A DNA stretch of 64,000 nucleotides from Serendipita indica DSM 11827. Lineage: Eukaryota > Basidiomycota > Agaricomycetes > Sebacinales > Serendipitaceae. The stretch lies in NCBI GenBank assembly GCA_910890315.1, contig CAJVGD010000002.1, forward strand, positions 310,001 to 374,000. The letters are read 5' to 3'. The notes under the pieces are model-generated. The model was not told where the DNA came from. It made no database searches and saw only the letters and a program-made list of their open reading frames with translations. Position numbers and translations under genes: made by a program. This document shows, piece by piece, positions 11,812-24,245 of the stretch (position 1 is the first letter of the stretch; every line of letters begins with the position of its first letter).

Positions 11812-13406
11812 ATGGTCGCCAAAATGGAAAACGGTGCAGAGAATGTTTCTGAGAGCGTCTACGTCGCCACAAACGGCACCCACAAGATCAACGGCGCATC
11901 AGCAACGTCTACGCAGGCCTCATCGCTCAAGGTCCGCTTTAACATCGAGTTTCAGGCGTGTCTGACGACGTGAAATCTTCGTGTAGAATATCATCATCAC
12001 TGGAGGAGCTGGTTATATCGGCTCGCATACCGTTCTTTCCCTCATCTTGACGCGCAAGTACCGCGTCGCCTCGATAGACAATTTTCACAATGCGTACCCT
12101 GCGTCTCTGGACAGAGTTCAAGAAATTGCACGTCAAAATCTGCCGGAAAATCCGACAGATGACGATATTCTGAGCACTCAGGTGCAGTCCTTCAAGGCCG
12201 ATCTCACAAAGGAGGACCAAGTACGCTCAGTCGTGAGCAGTTTTGGTCACGGAGGACTCTGGGGTGTTATTCACATTGCGGTACGTTTCCATGCATCTCA
12301 TTTCGCATCTGCCGAGGGCCGGGCAGTAGTCAAAATCTGGTTCTGCTGCCGGATGCGTTCCGATCCCGTCCTTCTCGCCAGTTGAATGCCTTCCGAACTT
12401 CGGGATTACTGAAACATTTGTATAGGCGTACAAGGCTGTTGGCGAATCAAACGAGATACCGCTTGCATATTATGAAAACAATGTCAGCGCTACGCTGCTT
12501 TTGGCGAAAGTCATGGAAGAATACGGCTGCCATCGGCTTGTCTATTCCTCCTCTGCTACCGTCTATGGAATTCCACCCATCGTTCCTATTCCGGAAATAA
12601 CCAAATTGGACGCTATGAGCCCTTATGGCCGCTCCAAAGTTATGTCCGAGACCATCCTGAGCGATCTATGTCGCTGTGCGTATCCCTTTATCGAGCAGCG
12701 CCACTACTGACTGACCCCTTTGCAGCGAAACCTGACACCTGGAAAGTGATTTCGCTGCGATACTTCAAGTGAGTAAATACTCCCTGCTGATTCATACTCT
12801 GACGTATTCCAGTCCGGCGGGCGCCCATCCATCTGGCCTGATAGGTGAAGAACCCCGAGGGCGGCCCGGAAATCTTCTCCCCTTGCTCGCTCATATGGCC
12901 GTGGGCAGAATTAAGGAAGCGACTTTGAAGGTGTTCGGCAACGACTACCCCACACCGGATGGGGCTTGTGTGCGGGACTATCTCCACATTTGTGACCTCG
13001 CGGATGGCCACCTGCTTGCTCTCGAGGCCCTTGAAGACGGTTCCACTGTGTTTGACCACCCAGATGGTGTCGGAATCGGTCCGAAGGAGGGCGAAGGAAA
13101 GTACCGTGCTTTCAACTTGGGCAAGGGCCAGGGCCTCAGCGTATTCAATATTGTGGATGCAATGCGAAAGGCTACTGGGTTCGATTTCCAGACGGTGATT
13201 GTTGGTCGACGGTATGTGCCCTGGCAACTCGTTTCTCTCCTCTCACAATATCCTATAGAGCCGGCGATGTGCCTGATTTGACGGCTGATCCGACTCTAGC
13301 CAGGAAAATTCTGGGATTCGAGGCCAAGCATGACCTCGAAAGCATGTGTAGAGATCTCTGGAACTGGCAGACGAAGAACCCAGAGGGGTACACTACGACT
13401 CAGTGA
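11812..13406 (+). CDS. UDP-glucose/UDP-galactose 4-epimerase
   Basis: This enzyme interconverts UDP-galactose and UDP-glucose in the Leloir pathway. A ~40-residue N-terminal extension rich in Ser/Thr is followed, after an intron ending near 11986, by the NAD-binding Rossmann motif [12 protein letters not shown]. Later exons give [10 protein letters not shown] and the catalytic YGRSK (Tyr-xxx-Lys), [12 protein letters not shown], the segment [23 protein letters not shown], and the closing [14 protein letters not shown]. At least five introns are needed (e.g. 12279-12425, unusually long at ~147 bp; also ~12673-12724, 12770-12811 and 13212-13259). Unlike Saccharomyces Gal10 there is no C-terminal mutarotase domain; the protein ends at TTTQ. 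MVAK is taken as the start, but the second Met four codons on is also possible. Confidence 0.9.
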
Positions 13407-13597
13407 ACGGAGGCCATCTATCTAGGAGGCATTTTCACTCATATTTTCTTTTTCGGACCACACTAGCTACTTGTTCGATGTGCTGTTGCTAATAGACTGT
13501 TTACTCATTGTCATACACCCAAGATCTGCGCTGGTGCTACATCGTTGATATTGCAACAAGTACTACGGCTACTAGCATCGAAACTACGTCGAGATAC

Positions 13598-15073
13598 TCA
13601 CTCCTCCCACTGCACCAGAACAACCTCCTCGCGCCAGCACTCCTTCAGCTCCTCCCCTTCTTCAGTTGTACAACAGTCTTTCTCGCATGTATAAACCAGA
13701 CAAGTTCCCCACTCCATCCCAGTGTTCGTCTTGTCTTCTGTCTTCAGCATGTTGATGAGATTTGGCATCAGTTGAAACTCGAACCGACGGTTACTCTTGC
13801 AAATAGAGCATTTTGGGAGCATGGAAGATAAGGTTGGATTGTACGTGCGTTTTGGTGCGGCACCTTCGGCAACAAATGCTGCACCAGTCACAGGGACCAA
13901 TGTACCTGGAGTAACCGAATGGAGTGAACGATGAACCTTGTCTGCTTGATAGAACAACGGGTGGCCATTTAGTTCATACCTGGGGGATCTTAGCACGATA
14001 AGCTTGTGCAGGTCAATATATTTACCGTACGCATTGCTTTGGCGCCGCTTCTATTCTCTGAGTGAACCGTAGAAAGAGATCGTCGACATTCTGAGACTCC
14101 TCCCATATCTCTTTTCCCCATGCCTCTCCTCCGTCAGATCCCGACGGACCAGCTTTCTTTGAGATTTGATCCGGCTTTGTTTTGGGGGCTGGTGGCAGAT
14201 ATTCCGACTCTGTCTCTAGATAGATTGGAAGATAGTGAGGTTGTTTGGACCAATCCACGCTGGGTCCAAGCGTCGACTTTTGAAGCTGCGTTGTGACTTG
14301 TTCGACGTCAGATGCCTCGTCTTCATCTGTCGATTCTTCGCTGCCCTCATCGGGGGCCTCCTTTAGGTTGATTTCGTTTCACTTGGCCCTCCAAATCCCA
14401 TTATCTGATCGCCAAAGCCAAAGCCGCCTTCGGTTGCGCCTGCCTAAGAGAGTATGAGGTTCGTACCAAGGCCCCTTGCTAACATACAGAGAAGGGATTT
14501 GAGGCTGTCGTTGCTGCTGCGAAAGGATTACTTCGAGGAGGTTTTATATCCTCTCCCGGCTGCTCAGAAACCTTCTTCTGCTTCTTGCGCTCTAGTCTTT
14601 TGGCATATTTAGCATCGTAGCGCAGACTTCTCCACGCTCGCACACTATGAGAGTCAATTCCTGCAATTCGAAGAGATTGAAAACTCACGCTCCATCCTTT
14701 CGCTGACATGGCGGCTTAGCGCAAGCCCAAACATATAGAACCCGTTCGAACGGGCTCTCTTCCAGGTTGCAAAGCATTTGTACAAGTAGTTCGGCCGGCT
14801 CATTGCAATTCTTGCATTTAGAAGAGTTTGGAGATGGGTGAGGATACGCAAGGAAAGACTGTTGAGAATGAACGAGGATGTTCACTTGCATATTGACAGA
14901 CGGCGACGCACTGGCGTTCCGCCTATGCGCGAGACATAGGCATCTTGAAGATCGCCTTCGTCTTCTATCCTATCACTTGGGATGCCGAGATGGACATCCG
15001 TGTAGCCGTCGTCCTCTCGCTGATTGAGCGAGCCTTCGTCCGAATCTGACCAATCTTCGTCAGTGTGTGGCAT
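13598..15073 (-). CDS. PDCD2/Tsr4-family ribosome biogenesis factor
   Basis: Homologous to programmed cell death protein 2 and yeast Tsr4, a dedicated chaperone for ribosomal protein uS5 (Rps2) that acts in 40S assembly. N-terminal exon: MPHTDEDWSDSDEG... then LGIPSDRI and VSRIGGTPSFLAYP across a ~52 bp intron, the typical PDCD2 opening. Next comes the MYND-like zinc part (CKNCNEPAELLVQML, YVWACAKPPC). A long acidic spacer follows. The PDCD2_C domain closes the protein, with ALY-like YELNGHPLFYQ replaced motifs, then LPKCSICKSNRRFEFQLMPNLI, WGTCLVYTCEKDC and WREEVVLVQWEE at the end. Cysteine pairs are intact. Internal introns near 14380-14500 and 14640-14700 are approximate. Confidence 0.85.
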
Positions 15074-15412
15074 GATCCTGTCAAAAAATCAGTATCTAAA
15101 CTGAATTATGAGTTTCAGGACAAGATCAGGAAGCATGAATGGTATTTTATAGAGGCTTGTCTTCAAGCATTCAGAAAGGCAGAAACTGCCCCCAGAAAAC
15201 GTCGGACTCGTCATCTAGAATCTCATCTTGAAGCCGGAGAAACAGAAATGAGACACTTACGGTGTGGTAGGAGTTTTAGGTGAACCAAATATTTGCTCCC
15301 ATCTCGTCTCTGCCACAGCCAACGACTCGACTCTGGGTAGCAGATAAAGCTCTCCATGCATTGTGTATACTAAGGCGGTCATTTGGACTCAAATCGGGAT
15401 TTTAAGGCTCCT
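15074..15412. other. Intergenic divergent spacer between the PDCD2 and PABA synthase genes
   Basis: About 340 bp separate two divergent starts. Short open frames in it have no recognisable motif and are not called. It presumably holds both promoters and 5' untranslated regions; no element was identified with confidence. Confidence 0.4.
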
Positions 15413-17790
15413 ATGGATGAGGCACGGATCTTACTTATTGATTCATATGATAGCTTTACACATAAGTAAGTCTCTCATCGTGTCTCCTGTACACTTACTA
15501 ATCGTTGAACAGTCTAGCGGCTCTGTGCTGCCAGGCCATTCCACAGTCGCGAATTCACATCATTAAGAATGATGCACTGAGCATCCATCAACTCGTCCCC
15601 CACCTCCCCAAATTTGACGCTATTGTCGTGGGACCTGGTCCCGGTTCGCCTGCTCACCCAGCGGACATCGGGATCGTACGTGACCTCTGGAAACTCGAAG
15701 AGCATCTTTTGCCCATCTTCGGAGTATGCCTCGGCTTGCAAAGCCTCGCACTCGAATTTGGAGGCAAAGTGTCCCGTCTTCGGGTTGTCAAGCATGGTCA
15801 AATTTCCCCCATCGTGCACACCGGCTCGGATCTCTTTGCAGATGTCGGAGCGATAGAGGCCGTGCGATACCACTCGCTTCATGCCTCGTTAAACGACGGA
15901 GAACATCTTGAAGAGCTCGCATGGGCGAATGATGGCGAGGAAAATGGTCGAGTGATCATGGCCATCCGACACCGCAGCAAGCCGTATTGGGCGGTCCAGT
16001 ACCACCCAGAATCCGTTCGAACGTCTGGTGGAGGCCTCGAGGTCTTAAAGAACTTTTGGAGACTTTCAAATGAGTGGGAATCGCTCAGAGCGAGGAAAAG
16101 ATACAAGTGGGACGAAGAAATCGAGACGCTGGTCGGTCCAGCCTGGCCTTCCCTCTCCTTCTCCCTGCAGCGCGGCATGAATGTTCTTTCGAAAAAGATA
16201 CACGTGCAAACGCGGATAATCGATTCACCTTTGCTGAGTAGCGTCGAGGTTGCCGAGCATTTTGGCGCCACGGATGAGAATGCTCGACTGGTCCTCCTCG
16301 ATTCAGCGGCAAAACCAGGTCGTTTTTCGATCATAGGCAGTCTCATGACATCTTCTCGCCAATACACTCATTACACTCACGAAAATCACGTTTCGATAAC
16401 ATACAGCGGGACGACGGAGCAAATCCCACTCCGTGAGCTTGACATCTGGTCTTGGATGGAGAATCACATGCGCCCGTACGAGAACATTGTCGGTCACGAG
16501 GATGTGCCTTTCTGGGGTGGCTTCGTTGGCTATCTCAGCTACGAGCTCGGATGTCAGCACCTCGCGCCGCTTCCGACTCGCCGTGACAAGTCAGCACCTG
16601 CTCCTCGCGTGCACCCAGACCTCAATCTCGTCTTCGTTGAACGCAGTGTTGTATTGGACAAGGTCACGGGTCGAGCCTACGTCCAGTCCATCCTCCCAAA
16701 GGACGATGGGTGGATAAGCGACACTGTACGTTCCCTGAGAGAACTCGACGCGAGCCTGCGTTGTAGGGTGGGCTCGAAGGTGGTCTCTTCTGAGGAATGT
16801 CCGAGGCCCAAACCGTCCATCACGCTACCCAACCGGTCCCATTACTTGGCGAGTATCGAAACCGCCAAGGCGCATCTCGCTGCGGGTAATTCGTACGAAA
16901 TATGTCTGACTGCGCAAACGAGGGTTACTCTTGCCGTGCAGGATGTAAACCGGGATCGTAGTTCGTCTTGGGAAATGTACAAGCGTCTTCGCAAGCACAA
17001 TCCAGCACCCCATTCCGCATACCTTCGACTCAACCCTTCCACCGTGCTGTCATCGTCTCCCGAACGCTTCCTCTCGTTTAGTCGACCACCCAATCCGACC
17101 TATCAGCTACGACCGATCAAGGGCACTCTTCGCAAGGGACCAGACATCCAGCGAGCAGATGCCGAACGACACCTGGTAGGAAGTGTCAAAGAGGTTGCAG
17201 AGAACCTCATGATCGTCGACCTGATTCGCCACGACCTACACGGAGTGGTGGGCGAACAAGTGCACGTGTCGCAGTTTTGTGGAATCGAAGAATACGAGAC
17301 TGTATGGCAAATGGTCAGTGTCGTAGAGGGCCAGTCTTCCCCTTGTCGGTGTGACGAGCCCGGTGAGCGGAACAGCCAAGGATGGCAAGTCCTCCGTCAT
17401 TGTCTACCCCCCGGTAGTATGACGGGCGCACCGAAAAAACGTAGTGTTGAGATTCTGCGTGAGTTGGAGCGAGAGCCCCGGGGAATCTACTCTGGCGTGC
17501 TTGGGTACTGGGACATTGGGGGTGGGGGCGATTGGGCAGTGGTTATTCGAAGCTGCTTCAAGCATGAATCTCAGTCACGAGTTCCTAATGCCACCGAAAA
17601 CGAAGACCTTGGCGGTACCAAGCTTGGCCATCCTCCCTTGGAGGAGTGGTCAATAGGTGCTGGTGGGGCAATCACAGCACTATCAGATGCACAAGCCGAG
17701 TGGGAGGAAATGGTACTCAAATTGCAAAGTGTCCTCGGTGTTTTCAAGGCGAATCCGTCCCTGTCACCCCCACAAGGGCCGACGCTCTGA
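15413..17790 (+). CDS. Bifunctional aminodeoxychorismate (PABA) synthase
   Basis: Makes 4-amino-4-deoxychorismate from chorismate and glutamine for folate synthesis; it fuses bacterial PabA and PabB. A first exon (MDEARILLIDSYDSFTHN) is joined over a 47 bp intron to one long exon. The class I glutamine amidotransferase occupies residues ~1-200, with VGPGPGSP, the nucleophile Cys in FGVCLGLQS and the His-Glu pair in QYHPESV. The chorismate-binding domain fills the C-terminal half: PERFLSF, PIKGTLRKG, IVDLIRHDLHGVVG, GSMTGAPKKRSVEI and RGIYSGVLGYWD. The Lys in PIKGT is the residue that distinguishes aminodeoxychorismate synthases from anthranilate synthases (PIAGT), which supports this call over TrpE. 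The domain linker is a normal PabB N-lobe; nothing is missing. Confidence 0.94.
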
Positions 17791-17890
17791 TCTATGTATC
17801 TGTGTTGAAATCTGTCCTCAACGACACCCGCTGCCGGCTTCAACACCGGCGATACTTTTGTGTGTTTATCCATTCATCGCTCAATAGAAT

Positions 17891-19384
17891 TCATTGTTTA
17901 CGATGGCGACGACCTAACCAGATTTCGACCGGCGCTCCGCCTGCTCCAGGGACGTTGTCGACTTTGTGAATCTGCAGTCCTACTTGCTCCTCGAACATGG
18001 GCCAAACAACGCGCTCTGAATCATGCCTCTCCTTGTAGGCGAGCATGATACGAGCGTGTGGAGACAAGTCGAGGAGGTTATTCAACGTCTTGAGAAGTGC
18101 TGGGAAGGAAGACGTGTTGTAAGTCACATCGCTCATCCTGCAGCGTTGTGAGTCCACACAAAGCGATCAAGGAACAGGGCAAGGGTTATGTGCTTACAAG
18201 ATGAGATCAGGGGGGTTGGAAACGACATCCTCGGGCAGTGTTTCGTCTTCCCAATCGAGCACGCCTGCCGTGGGTATCACTACGAGAGGAGAGTCTTGTT
18301 CCGATTCTTCCCGCAGATGACAATTTCCGTCTATGTTGCGTCCAATGAGGGGAAGCGCCGACGGGAGGTCTGTGGCGTGGATGCGGAGAATTGGCAAAGG
18401 GTCGGAGTGGGCCGTCGCCCCGCTGTCGTCCTCGTTCTCCGAGGATTTTTGCGACAGAAGGAGCGAAAGCGCAATTGAAACGATGCCCGTTCCCGTTCCT
18501 TTGGGGAAACAAGTAAGTCCATGGTGCTCGCGTAGATGACCCGGTTCCGTCAAGGCATCAAGAGGATCTGCTGACCGAGTTCGAGGACGTTGCATTCCTT
18601 GCGCCGCGTCCAGAGCATGTCGACGATATCCTGGATCGTGTCCTTGAATGGAGCTGGATAGACATGCGTTTGGTCACGCAGGCGGCTGAAAAAGAGGGCG
18701 GTAGCTAGACCAGAGTCCCAAAGTTTCTACATATAAGTCCGGAGATATGCCTCGAAATCAATTATTGCACGCTAGCATGGTTAATTATCGTTCACCTTGT
18801 CAAGATCGAAGCTCGTCTTCTCCGTGAACCTCATTATACGTTCAGGGCCACCGGAGAACCATGGTGGCAACTTGAATACTCGCTGAATCTCGTCGAGTTT
18901 TCGTGTTGATGCCGAGGGGCCCCGTTTGCGGCCGGGTGCCTTGGGAGTGGTAGAGGCATAGACGGAGATTGGGGCTGAATAGACTGGGATTATCTGGCGC
19001 ATGGCTTGACTATCCGTTAGATTGACAGACATTCTGGAAGGAACGGGGGGAGTGCCGATTGGACAGGCAAAGAGACCCAAGAGCCATGTGGATAGCGGGC
19101 TGGAAACGCGCGGACAGGGCAGAGAGACGAGTTTATGCGGATATTCGGGTCTCCACGTTGTGATTTTGGCAGGATCGGTCGCAGTTTCGAACGAGAGCGA
19201 GGTCCAGACGGCGTAGAGATCAATAGGCTCAGGGTAGAGTCTGCAAGGGCGTTAAAGGATAGGCTGATAACGACAAGACTTACTCGGTCCGGAGATCATT
19301 TGTAATCTGGATAATCACGTCGACTGATTGTCCACCATGTGCATCGCTCAGCGGCGGTCGAATAAACGAAAGCCACCAGAACAT
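17891..19384 (-). CDS. Family-16 (METTL21-like) protein lysine methyltransferase
   Basis: A seven-beta-strand S-adenosylmethionine-dependent methyltransferase of the Methyltransf_16 group (METTL21/EFM type), which usually methylates lysines of translation factors or chaperones. MFWWLSFIRPPLSDAHGG opens the protein. After introns come LWDSGLATALFF, the SAM-binding loop NVLELGTGTGIVSIAL (spliced across a ~80 bp intron near 18500-18582), the acidic post-motif ATDLPSALPLIGRNI, NPPDLIL, and the signature D-x-x-Y as DVTYNTSSFPAL. The final helix contains the characteristic AYKERHDSER. The N-terminal ~200 residues are variable and of unknown role, longer than in METTL21, which suggests a fungus-specific subfamily. 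The substrate cannot be inferred. It is divergent from the OPI1-like gene. Confidence 0.8.
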
Positions 19385-19602
19385 GATTTAAAAAAAAAGA
19401 TACGGGGGGAGCGAGTTACCGAGAGCCGATTCGGAGAAACTGAGAGTCAAGTTCGGAGCCAGTCTGTGCTTGTTAGTACGGTAAGAGATGGGGTGGCAGG
19501 TGCATAGCAGCTGATAACAACGTCGAAATCACGTGAAAAGTGGCTCAGTTTACCTCGAATATTGGCAAGCGAGCCCCAGTTTGCGCTTTGGCCCGCACGC
19601 GA

Positions 19603-22105
19603 ATGGACCCTCCGCTGGCGCCAGAGCCCGAAAATGCGCCCGATATTCCCAACGGCATGCAGCCAGACACCTCGAACGACGATAACGTCCGCATCGCAGC
19701 CGATGCGCTCGAGAACATGCGCTCGACGCCCCTGCAGCACCCACAGCTCTCTAATGGTACGCTCTTTATTCGTTCTAAACATCCCCGTCGCACCTGGGCT
19801 TACCTCTGATTTTCCCCATATTTTTTAAACGCGTCCCTCGACCCCGCAGAAACAGAGGCCGGCGCGCGACGAGCAGGCGTGTTCGCGCAGGCAAGGAATT
19901 TGTACGACTATTCAAAGTCAAACTCGCGACTAGTCTCGTACGGAGCCGGAATGGTCGAATCGGGCGTCCAGGCCATTTCCAGGCCCGTCCTTGACCGCGT
20001 CGTGCGTATAAATCCGCCCTAGTGTTCTCAAATCTTTCATCGTCTAATGATCTTTTCTCTCCTCTGCAAGCAGCTTAACTATGGCCGATCCGAGCCTGCT
20101 CCCGCCCCGTCTTCTGCCTCTGTGCCGCCCCCGCGCGACGATTCACAGTCTATGCAGCTCGACGCTTCCGAACGCGACTCTTCATCCTCGGATCCGGCCC
20201 GAGAAGAGCAGCGGCTGCGTGCCCTTTCATGGACCCATCAACAGCGTGCGGCTCGCCGAGTTGATAGCGATAAATACTCCGCGTCGTCGGAACAAGTTAA
20301 GATGAGCGCCGAGGATGGAGATGACGATGACCATATGGATCTGTCCTCTCAGGATCGTTCCCAGGGCACTTCATCTGGCTCTGGCCAGCCCGTTCTCCAC
20401 ACCGAGAGCTCAGCGAGCACTCGCAAAGTATCAAACGACGACCAAGCATCATCCCAAGCAGTCTCAAGACGCCCCGGTTGGCATTCTCTCATGATCGAAG
20501 CCGGTGGTATCAGCGCTGCTGTGAGCGATGAGAGCATGCGCAAGCTCAAGTACTGCCTCGAATGGCTACAGGTGCGTTTGTTCCTCTAGCTCTCCTCCAG
20601 ACTGCTTAGCGTTTCTCCTCGTAGTGGGCAACTGCAAATCTCGACACCCAGATTACGCTTTTAGAGACATTTATCGCTTCGATCAATGCCACTGTCACGG
20701 GTGAGCCCGTACCCTCCTCGGCCACAGTCTCTCCAGAGGCCCTCAAGCACTACATGAGTGTCAAGCGAAATGTCGTTAATACTATTCGCCAAGTCGTCGA
20801 GGTCGTGGGTAAATACGCCGGAGGTTCCTTGCCAGAACCAGCAAAGAACAAGGTCAAGGGCTTCATCCTAAGTCTCCCCGGCCGTTGGAGCGTTGCCGTC
20901 AAGGATGCCGGCCTCGGTGAGGGCTGGGAGGGAGGATCTAATAATGGTGATTCAAATGGAAATCCAACTCCGAATGCACCCGACAGCGCAACCGCGACAG
21001 GACGAGCAACTGCGTCTACGTCGAATCCTCGCAAGAGGCATCGACTCGAAGCATCCTCACAGTCCCTTGCCTCTGAAGCGACCACAGGTAGCAGCGCGAC
21101 GATTATAGGCAGCTCAATCGGCGCTGGTCCTAGTAGCACCAGCCTTGCCTCGAGCACGCACGATGTGCCTGCGCCTGTTACGTCTCCGACACTTTCTCAT
21201 GCCACTCCTGGCGGGCGACGTCAGCAGCTCTTGCCTCCCACAGCTGGAGCGGCAAGGCATGCTGCCCATCGCGTCCTCACGCTCGCCCAAGAGAGTCTTC
21301 ACGCCGTCAAGGGTGTCACAGGCGTCTTCAAGGATACATTAGATCGTGCAGAGACGTACGTTTATTTAATCTGTGTGAGCGGGGTTCTGTTGGCTGACGT
21401 CTCTACAGCTGGGTGGACCGCCTCCGACGAGTCGGATACCAGTCGAATCGCTACATGGACGATTCCGACCACAGTACGAGCAATAGCATATCATCCTCAC
21501 GCCTTCTCCGTCCTCCACACAAAGGCATCCCCCAATCTCCCTCAGTGCCACTCTCGCCAGCCGTCTCTTCGCCGCGGTCGCCGATGGAACGACGAAGAAT
21601 GCAAATGACACCGCGCGAGCTTCATCTAGAAGCACTCGCGCGTTCAATGCCGAGCGTTGGCCCATACGGACCGTATGGAACCGGAACAACGCCGCCAATG
21701 TCCCCCGTCCTCGGCCCGCAAGGATCGACAAATCGCCAGAATGCATTTCCATTTGATAACCCGGCACCTGGAGCGCCTGGGTACGGATGGGTTGGTGGGC
21801 GTAGAAAGAGCGATAGTGGGCTGAGTGCCGTGCCCACGCTCAATCTTAGCGAAACGGGATACAGTGGACGATCTCGTGCGGGGAGTATGAGTCAGTACGA
21901 GAGTAGTACCGGCGAGAGTTTACCCCCTCCGAGTGTGGGCAGCACGAGCAGTGTTGCTGGTGACGATGAACTCGATGACGAGGCGGATGATTCTGCGCGT
22001 AGGGTACGCGTTGCTAATCCTGATTCGGTCAAGGATGTTGATGAGGACGATGGCATGGAGTACCGCGTCAGGAAGAGACGACGAAAGGAGGAGGAGATGC
22101 AGTGA
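19603..22105 (+). CDS. Opi1-family transcriptional regulator
   Basis: Related to yeast Opi1, which represses inositol/phospholipid synthesis genes and is held at the ER by phosphatidic acid. After removing four introns (about 19755-19850, 20002-20071, 20571-20625, 21355-21408) the protein has the Opi1 domain: VRIAADALENMR, YGAGMVESGVQAISRPVLDR, LKYCLEWLQWATANLDTQI and a hydrophobic heptad stretch LLETFIASI. Farther on come VKRNVVNTIRQVVEVVGKYAG and the AHRVLTLAQESLHAVKGV block. The C-terminus is Ser/Pro-rich with a basic cluster (VRKRRRKEEE) that could serve nuclear localisation. MDPPLAPEP is chosen as start; an in-frame ATG 63 bp upstream is possible. DNA targets are not evident from this window. 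Confidence 0.82.
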
Positions 22106-23269
22106 CGTTTCCGTACCGTCCCCCCTTTGCTTTTTGCTCCCGTTCGTCTATTCGTTATGCGGGCGTTTGCGAACGTTCATGTTCATATACTACTAATTAT
22201 TCCCCGGCTACCTGCGCGGCCCCACACTTTCCCTTTGATCGGATCTACTCCTTCGTACTTGCAGTCGCTCTCTTTCTCTCAGTCTCACTCAACACTAGGC
22301 CCTCCAGTTTGCTTGCTGCTGTTCTCTGACGATGTGTAGGATTAGTCTGTCATGGCGGCTATCACACCTCTTTCATGCAATGGACGCTCATTTGTTCAGA
22401 TCGAGGTTATGCTAAGGCAAAACTGGGCTTGCATACTAGCGGAATGGATGGTTACATATCTGACCTACTCCGCTACCTGACGCCTGGTTTTCGGAGTCAC
22501 GGCATCAAAGGACACAAACTATCCCATAGACATCTACTAAGCATACATTCGCTTTGAAGGTGTAGCCAGTATACGTTGTGCCGGCGAAGTCGATACCCGA
22601 CTGCTGGCTGGGTTCAGCTCGGCTATTCGAGGATACGTAACTTCAGCATGCTGTCTTGCTTCTATGTGTCAATATACCTAAACCATTCGTTTGGATATCG
22701 GCAATACAGGAGCGCTGATAGGCCGAGTCCTGAATATCATGAGCCTCGCTAGGTGATTGACCATGCAGATCCGCCTGATGAAACAATTATTTGTTGGATA
22801 CTTGGAGACGAATAGACGTATCACACTGTCTGTAAGGTCTCGTAGGCGGAGTGCTGTTGGACCAGCCAGGGAGAGGCTAAAATTGGCGATAAGAAACCCC
22901 GCAAACATGGTTCCTTTCATTGTGAAAATGCTTAATTAGTCGAAATCAGCCCATTGTTTATACTCTGAACCAGCCAAAACCCCGACTTGGAAAATGTTCT
23001 CTGGTTGATTTGTTTTGATGGCTATATACGACATGCGCTTGGTTTTGCGCAGAGACCAGTAAATAATGCATGAATTTACTGCGTAGTGAACATAAATTGC
23101 CTGGCTGGTTGGCCAAGCCCCGCCAACAGAACCTCGGGGTAGGTATCGGATGAATTCCATCTTCCTAGATACGATTGGCCCATAATATCTCTTGTTGAAA
23201 GTGCTCATTCATGAGGTTATTCATCGAGAGCAAAGTCTTATTGAAAGGGTTGTATGTTCCAAGATCGCA
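22106..23269. other. 1.16 kb intergenic region without a supported gene
   Basis: Between the OPI1-like gene and the CBM1 gene. The first ~250 bp are C/T-rich and fit a 3' untranslated region. Short frames exist on both strands, including one on the minus strand at 22678-22920 whose first 20 residues (MKGTMFAGFLIANFSLSLAG) look like a signal peptide, but no exon chain or domain follows. Confidence 0.4.
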
Positions 23270-24245
23270 CTAGCAGAGACAAGGCAAGTGGATGGTGATA
23301 TAGTTAGCGCATGTCCTGCCCGTTGGCAAATCATTGCCCGTCTGGAGGTACAGATCCCAGTAACCGCCACTCGCAGAGCACGCGAGGAAGTTTTGGAGTT
23401 GTCCAACACGGAAAGTATCGCCACTCAAATTCCAGGTCGTGGTCGTCGCAGTCGTGTCAAAAGTCAGTGGCTAAATAATGCCTCTCGTCAGTATCCACGA
23501 ATTATACGTCTAATTGGCGGACCTTGTAGCTGGTGCTGCTTGTGCCGACATTCAGGTAGAGCTTGCTACCGTCGGCCATGACGAGTGCCACCGTCGTGCC
23601 GTAGACAAAGTAGCCAGATTTCGATTCAGGGCCAAGCTGAGGCTTGCCATCAACGAGTTGGAGGTAGAGATGGTATACCTATACTGTGGTCAGTCGTCGC
23701 ACTGTGAAAGGACAGACTCCGATGCCATACAGGATTAACGACCGTTCTGATCTGCTTGCCAGAGCTCGGGTTGGTCGACTGGCCACCGGTAATGGTCGGC
23801 GTAGGCGAGCTCGTCGTCGTCGAATGGCTCCAAGTATCGAATATAGTCGTCGTCATGCCCACGCTCCTGCTGGTACTACTACTACTACTTCTTGTGCTAG
23901 ACGAGGTGCTTGTGGGCGTGCTAGACGCCGTTCCGGGGATACATTGGCTAACAAGCTCAGCGTAAACTCTTGTTCCCGTTCATCAACTTACTAGTACCAC
24001 GGGTTTAAAACCGAACAATAATACCCAGAAATACAGGTTGTCTGTCCTGTCCTAAACAGAGGTGGGAAATCATGGAGTCGGGGTGTGTATCTAGGCATAC
24101 CATCCATTTCCACCTGATATAATCAGCATTTTTGAACGAATTCAATGCGATAGAACTGACCACATTGCCCCCAAGCAGTTTGTTGCCCTTGTGCCACACC
24201 GGCGAGAGAAAGGCCAGTAAGAGCGGCGAAAAGACCTACGAGCAT
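23270..24245 (-). CDS. Secreted CBM1 protein with an uncharacterised C-terminal domain
   Basis: Signal peptide (MLVGLFAALTGLSLAGVAQG), then a full CBM1 spread over three exons: TAWGQCG, then QTTCISGYYCSVLNPWY, then YQCIPG. The aromatic strip residues and four cysteines are intact. A Ser/Thr linker of ~50 residues follows. The last ~115 residues form a compact domain I do not recognise: VYHLYLQLVDGKPQL, GYFVYGTTVALVMADGSKLYL, LTFDTTATTTTWNLSG, FLACSASGGYWDLYL and the cysteine-rich end CANYITIHLPCLC. Five introns (one near 23431-23480) are needed and keep frame. Cellulose targeting is clear; no catalytic motif is visible, so it may be a carbohydrate-binding or wall-surface protein rather than an enzyme. 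Confidence 0.72.

Noticed and set aside
12688-13227. 179-residue open frame antisense to the epimerase
   Set aside because: The plus strand encodes conserved epimerase motifs here; the antisense frame shows no family pattern.
15879-16367. 162-residue open frame antisense to PABA synthase
   Set aside because: Shadow of a long single exon with biased codons.
22678-22920. Minus-strand short frame with a signal-peptide-like start
   Set aside because: No downstream exon, domain or cysteine pattern follows; hydrophobic 20-residue starts occur by chance.
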